From Bacteroidota bacterium (GTDB taxonomy: Bacteria > Bacteroidota > Ignavibacteria > UBA10030 > UBA8401): DNA of 7,981 nt. Below are positions 6,667 through 7,981 of this stretch, in pieces; position 1 is the first letter of the stretch; each line of letters starts with the position of its first letter. Position numbers and translations under genes: made by a program. Under the pieces are notes generated by a model that worked only from the letters and a program-made list of their open reading frames with translations, had not been told where the DNA came from and made no database searches. The stretch lies in assembly GCA_023229405.1 (NCBI GenBank), contig JALNZH010000174.1, forward strand, positions 1 to 7,981. The letters run 5' to 3'.

Positions 6667-7046
6667 CATATCGGATTTAATGATACCTGTTATCTGGAAA
6701 TACAAACTCAGCCGATTCTTGAACAGATGTAGCAACCCGAAAATACATTATATCTGGAGTTCAACGGAAAATTACTTTTTGAAAATCATACTGCTGCGTG
6801 CGTCCCGGGTATCATACGAATGAGCAGAAGATGGTTTTAACGCATCGCGGGATAAGGACAAAGTGATTCTCTGTCTGTATGTGGCTAACATTGAGCAAAA
6901 AAAGCAGAGATTTCCTCGTTATGTATGATGCTGATGGTCAAAAATTGATTGACGATCTTCAGCAATGGAATGAAGCCGTGGCGTTGTCCGCCACAAAACG
7001 GCTATTTGCATACAGATCAATCTTGACACACAGACGAGCAGGATAG
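6667..7046 (+). pseudogene. Decayed N-terminal fragment of a DUF1846/UPF0371 family protein
   Basis: By joining frames, the start of a DUF1846 (UPF0371) protein can be followed. Part one (6667-6810) reads HIGFNDTCYLEIQTQPILEQ, a TAG stop at 6730-6732, then NTLYLEFNGKLLFENHTAAC and VPG. This matches the family opening with YL, ILE, LYLEFGGK and HAARVLPG. Part two (from 6810, shifted frame) reads NEQKMVLTHR. Part three (6851-6925) reads DKDKVILCLYVANIEQKKQR, like the family INANDIEKNKxRGDLGITYD. Part four (6924-7046) reads YDADGQKLIDDLQQWNEAV and ends at TAG. At least one stop and three frame changes are present, and only about 130 of the roughly 490-500 family residues remain, so it cannot encode the protein. 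A start codon is also missing (ACAT where ATG would be expected). The match is from memory of the family, not from a search. Confidence 0.72.
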
Positions 7047-7053
7047 TTATTAT
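7023..7053 (+). promoter_or_regulatory. Possible promoter of the alpha/beta hydrolase
   Basis: A perfect -35 hexamer TTGACA (7023-7028) is followed after 19 bases by TATTAT (7048-7053; 5 of 6 matches to TATAAT). The spacer is 2 bases longer than ideal. It would start transcription near 7060, about 48 bases before the ATG at 7108. The boxes overlap the end of the DUF1846 remnant. Confidence 0.45.
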
Positions 7054-7107
7054 TCGTTTTTGAGATAGCTTCTATTCAACAATTACTACAGATTGGAATC
7101 GCACCGT

Positions 7108-7981
7108 ATGGCTAAAAATAATTCCACAGTATTGTTCCTGATTTGTATTCATATAGTCCTCTTCGTTTCATGTTCACATCAGCCCCCCTCGAAACTCGAT
7201 GCAGTGGCAGGTCTTTATAGCAAATCTATTGTCATCCCAAATATTACCTACCTAATTATAGACAGTGTACATCTCCAATTGGATGCCTATATTCCAGCAA
7301 AAAATTTAGGAGGCGATCCGTGGGTGGAATATTCCCCCAACCGTAAACCGGTGTTGCTCTATATCCATGGCGGTGGCTGGAATAACTTGAACCGTTCGGT
7401 AAGGAATTTGAATTTCCTTCCGTACATCGATAAAGGGTGGGCGGTAGTCAATATCGATTACCGGTTATTGAATCAAGCGCCATTTCCAGCGTGCATTATT
7501 GACTGCAGATACGCGTTGAATTGGATTTATGAAAATGCCGGCAAATATAAATTCGATACAACAAAAATCGTTGTTTCCGGAGAATCGGCGGGCGGACATC
7601 TTGCTCTTATGACCGGTTTCTTGCCAAAGAATAGTGAAATGATAATTCCTGAAAAACCATTTACGCGAACATTATCCGTCGCTGCAATTATTAACTGGTT
7701 TGGAGTGAGCGATATAGAAAAATTAATGTCGTACTGGAATTCCATTAATTTTACAAATACATTGGTCGGCGATACGACCAAAAAAGATATGATATTTAAA
7801 AGCTGTTCACCCTTAACCTATGTAAATTCTTCTACGCCGCCCGTTCTTACCATTAATGGCGACGCAGATAACGCTGTTCCATTTATTCATGCTACCAAAC
7901 TCCACGAAGTGTTAAATACGTTCGGCGTGAAGAATAATCTGGTTGTTATGAAAGGGAAAAAACACGGAGATTTTGACGAGA
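7108..7981 (+). CDS. Exported alpha/beta hydrolase, BD-FAE/Aes esterase type (partial, C-terminus cut by window edge)
   Basis: 291 codons read from the ATG at 7108 to the right edge without a stop. Residues 1-21 are a signal peptide ending in LFVSC, a possible lipobox with C22, so it may be a lipoprotein; Phe at -3 is unusual, and plain secretion is possible. The hydrolase fold carries the oxyanion motif YIHGGGW (85-91), DYRL (117-120), the nucleophile GESAGG with S160 (158-163), the acid D254 in NGDADNAVP (250-258) and H286 in KKHGDF. HGGG plus GESAG is typical of the hormone-sensitive-lipase/BD-FAE group (COG0657-like), which acts on carboxyl esters such as acetylated or feruloylated sugars. 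Only a short C-terminal end should be missing, since the catalytic His is present. The ribosome site is weak (GGA about 11 bases upstream). By eye the codons are more AT-rich than in the minus-strand operon. The substrate cannot be told. Confidence 0.9.
   Translation, partial: MAKNNSTVLFLICIHIVLFVSCSHQPPSKLDAVAGLYSKSIVIPNITYLIIDSVHLQLDAYIPAKNLGGDPWVEYSPNRKPVLLYIHGGGWNNLNRSVRNLNFLPYIDKGWAVVNIDYRLLNQAPFPACIIDCRYALNWIYENAGKYKFDTTKIVVSGESAGGHLALMTGFLPKNSEMIIPEKPFTRTLSVAAIINWFGVSDIEKLMSYWNSINFTNTLVGDTTKKDMIFKSCSPLTYVNSSTPPVLTINGDADNAVPFIHATKLHEVLNTFGVKNNLVVMKGKKHGDFDE

Noticed and set aside
7527..7781. An 84-codon minus-strand open frame
   Set aside because: It lies antisense to the esterase, which has all catalytic motifs in its own frame.

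Overview
The window looks like chromosomal DNA of a Gram-negative bacterium of the Bacteroidota/Chlorobiota/Ignavibacteriota (FCB) group. This is an inference from gene content: a GbsR/MarR regulator with a LolA-like protein and FtsX-type permeases, a DPP5-like S9 peptidase, and an esterase with a lipoprotein-type leader. Clear AAAGGAG/GGAG Shine-Dalgarno sites and a TTGACT-type -35 box argue against a classical Bacteroides/Flavobacterium and fit Ignavibacteria-like lineages better. The species cannot be named from the sequence.

Region 1 (1-3741, minus strand) is a compact four-gene operon. In transcription order it encodes a GbsR/MarR-type repressor (3654-3169), a secreted LolA-like periplasmic protein (3156-2407) and two paralogous FtsX/MacB-type ABC permeases (2410-1172, and 1175 running off the left edge). 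The second to third and third to fourth genes overlap by 4 bases (GTGA and ATGA). A perfect inverted repeat with 13-bp arms (3691-3718) overlaps the predicted -35 box of the regulator promoter, so autoregulation of the whole operon is likely. The set resembles a LolCE plus LolA export module, but no ATPase gene is visible. It would be expected just beyond position 1 or elsewhere in the genome.

Region 2 (3742-4355) is non-coding. It holds a 13-bp-stem hairpin (3877-3915) and a stretch rich in inverted repeats (about 4093-4300) that looks like a palindromic interspersed repeat rather than a gene.

Region 3 (4356-6422, minus strand) is a full-length secreted S9 family prolyl-oligopeptidase-type peptidase, closest by eye to dipeptidyl-peptidase 5.

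Region 4 (6423-7107) has no intact gene. From about 6667 to 7046 on the plus strand it carries the decayed N-terminal part of a DUF1846/UPF0371 protein, readable only across one stop and three frame changes.

Region 5 (7108-7981, plus strand, cut by the right edge) is an exported alpha/beta hydrolase of the BD-FAE/Aes esterase type, with HGGG, GESAG, Asp and His all visible. A perfect TTGACA box lies upstream, inside the pseudogene tail.
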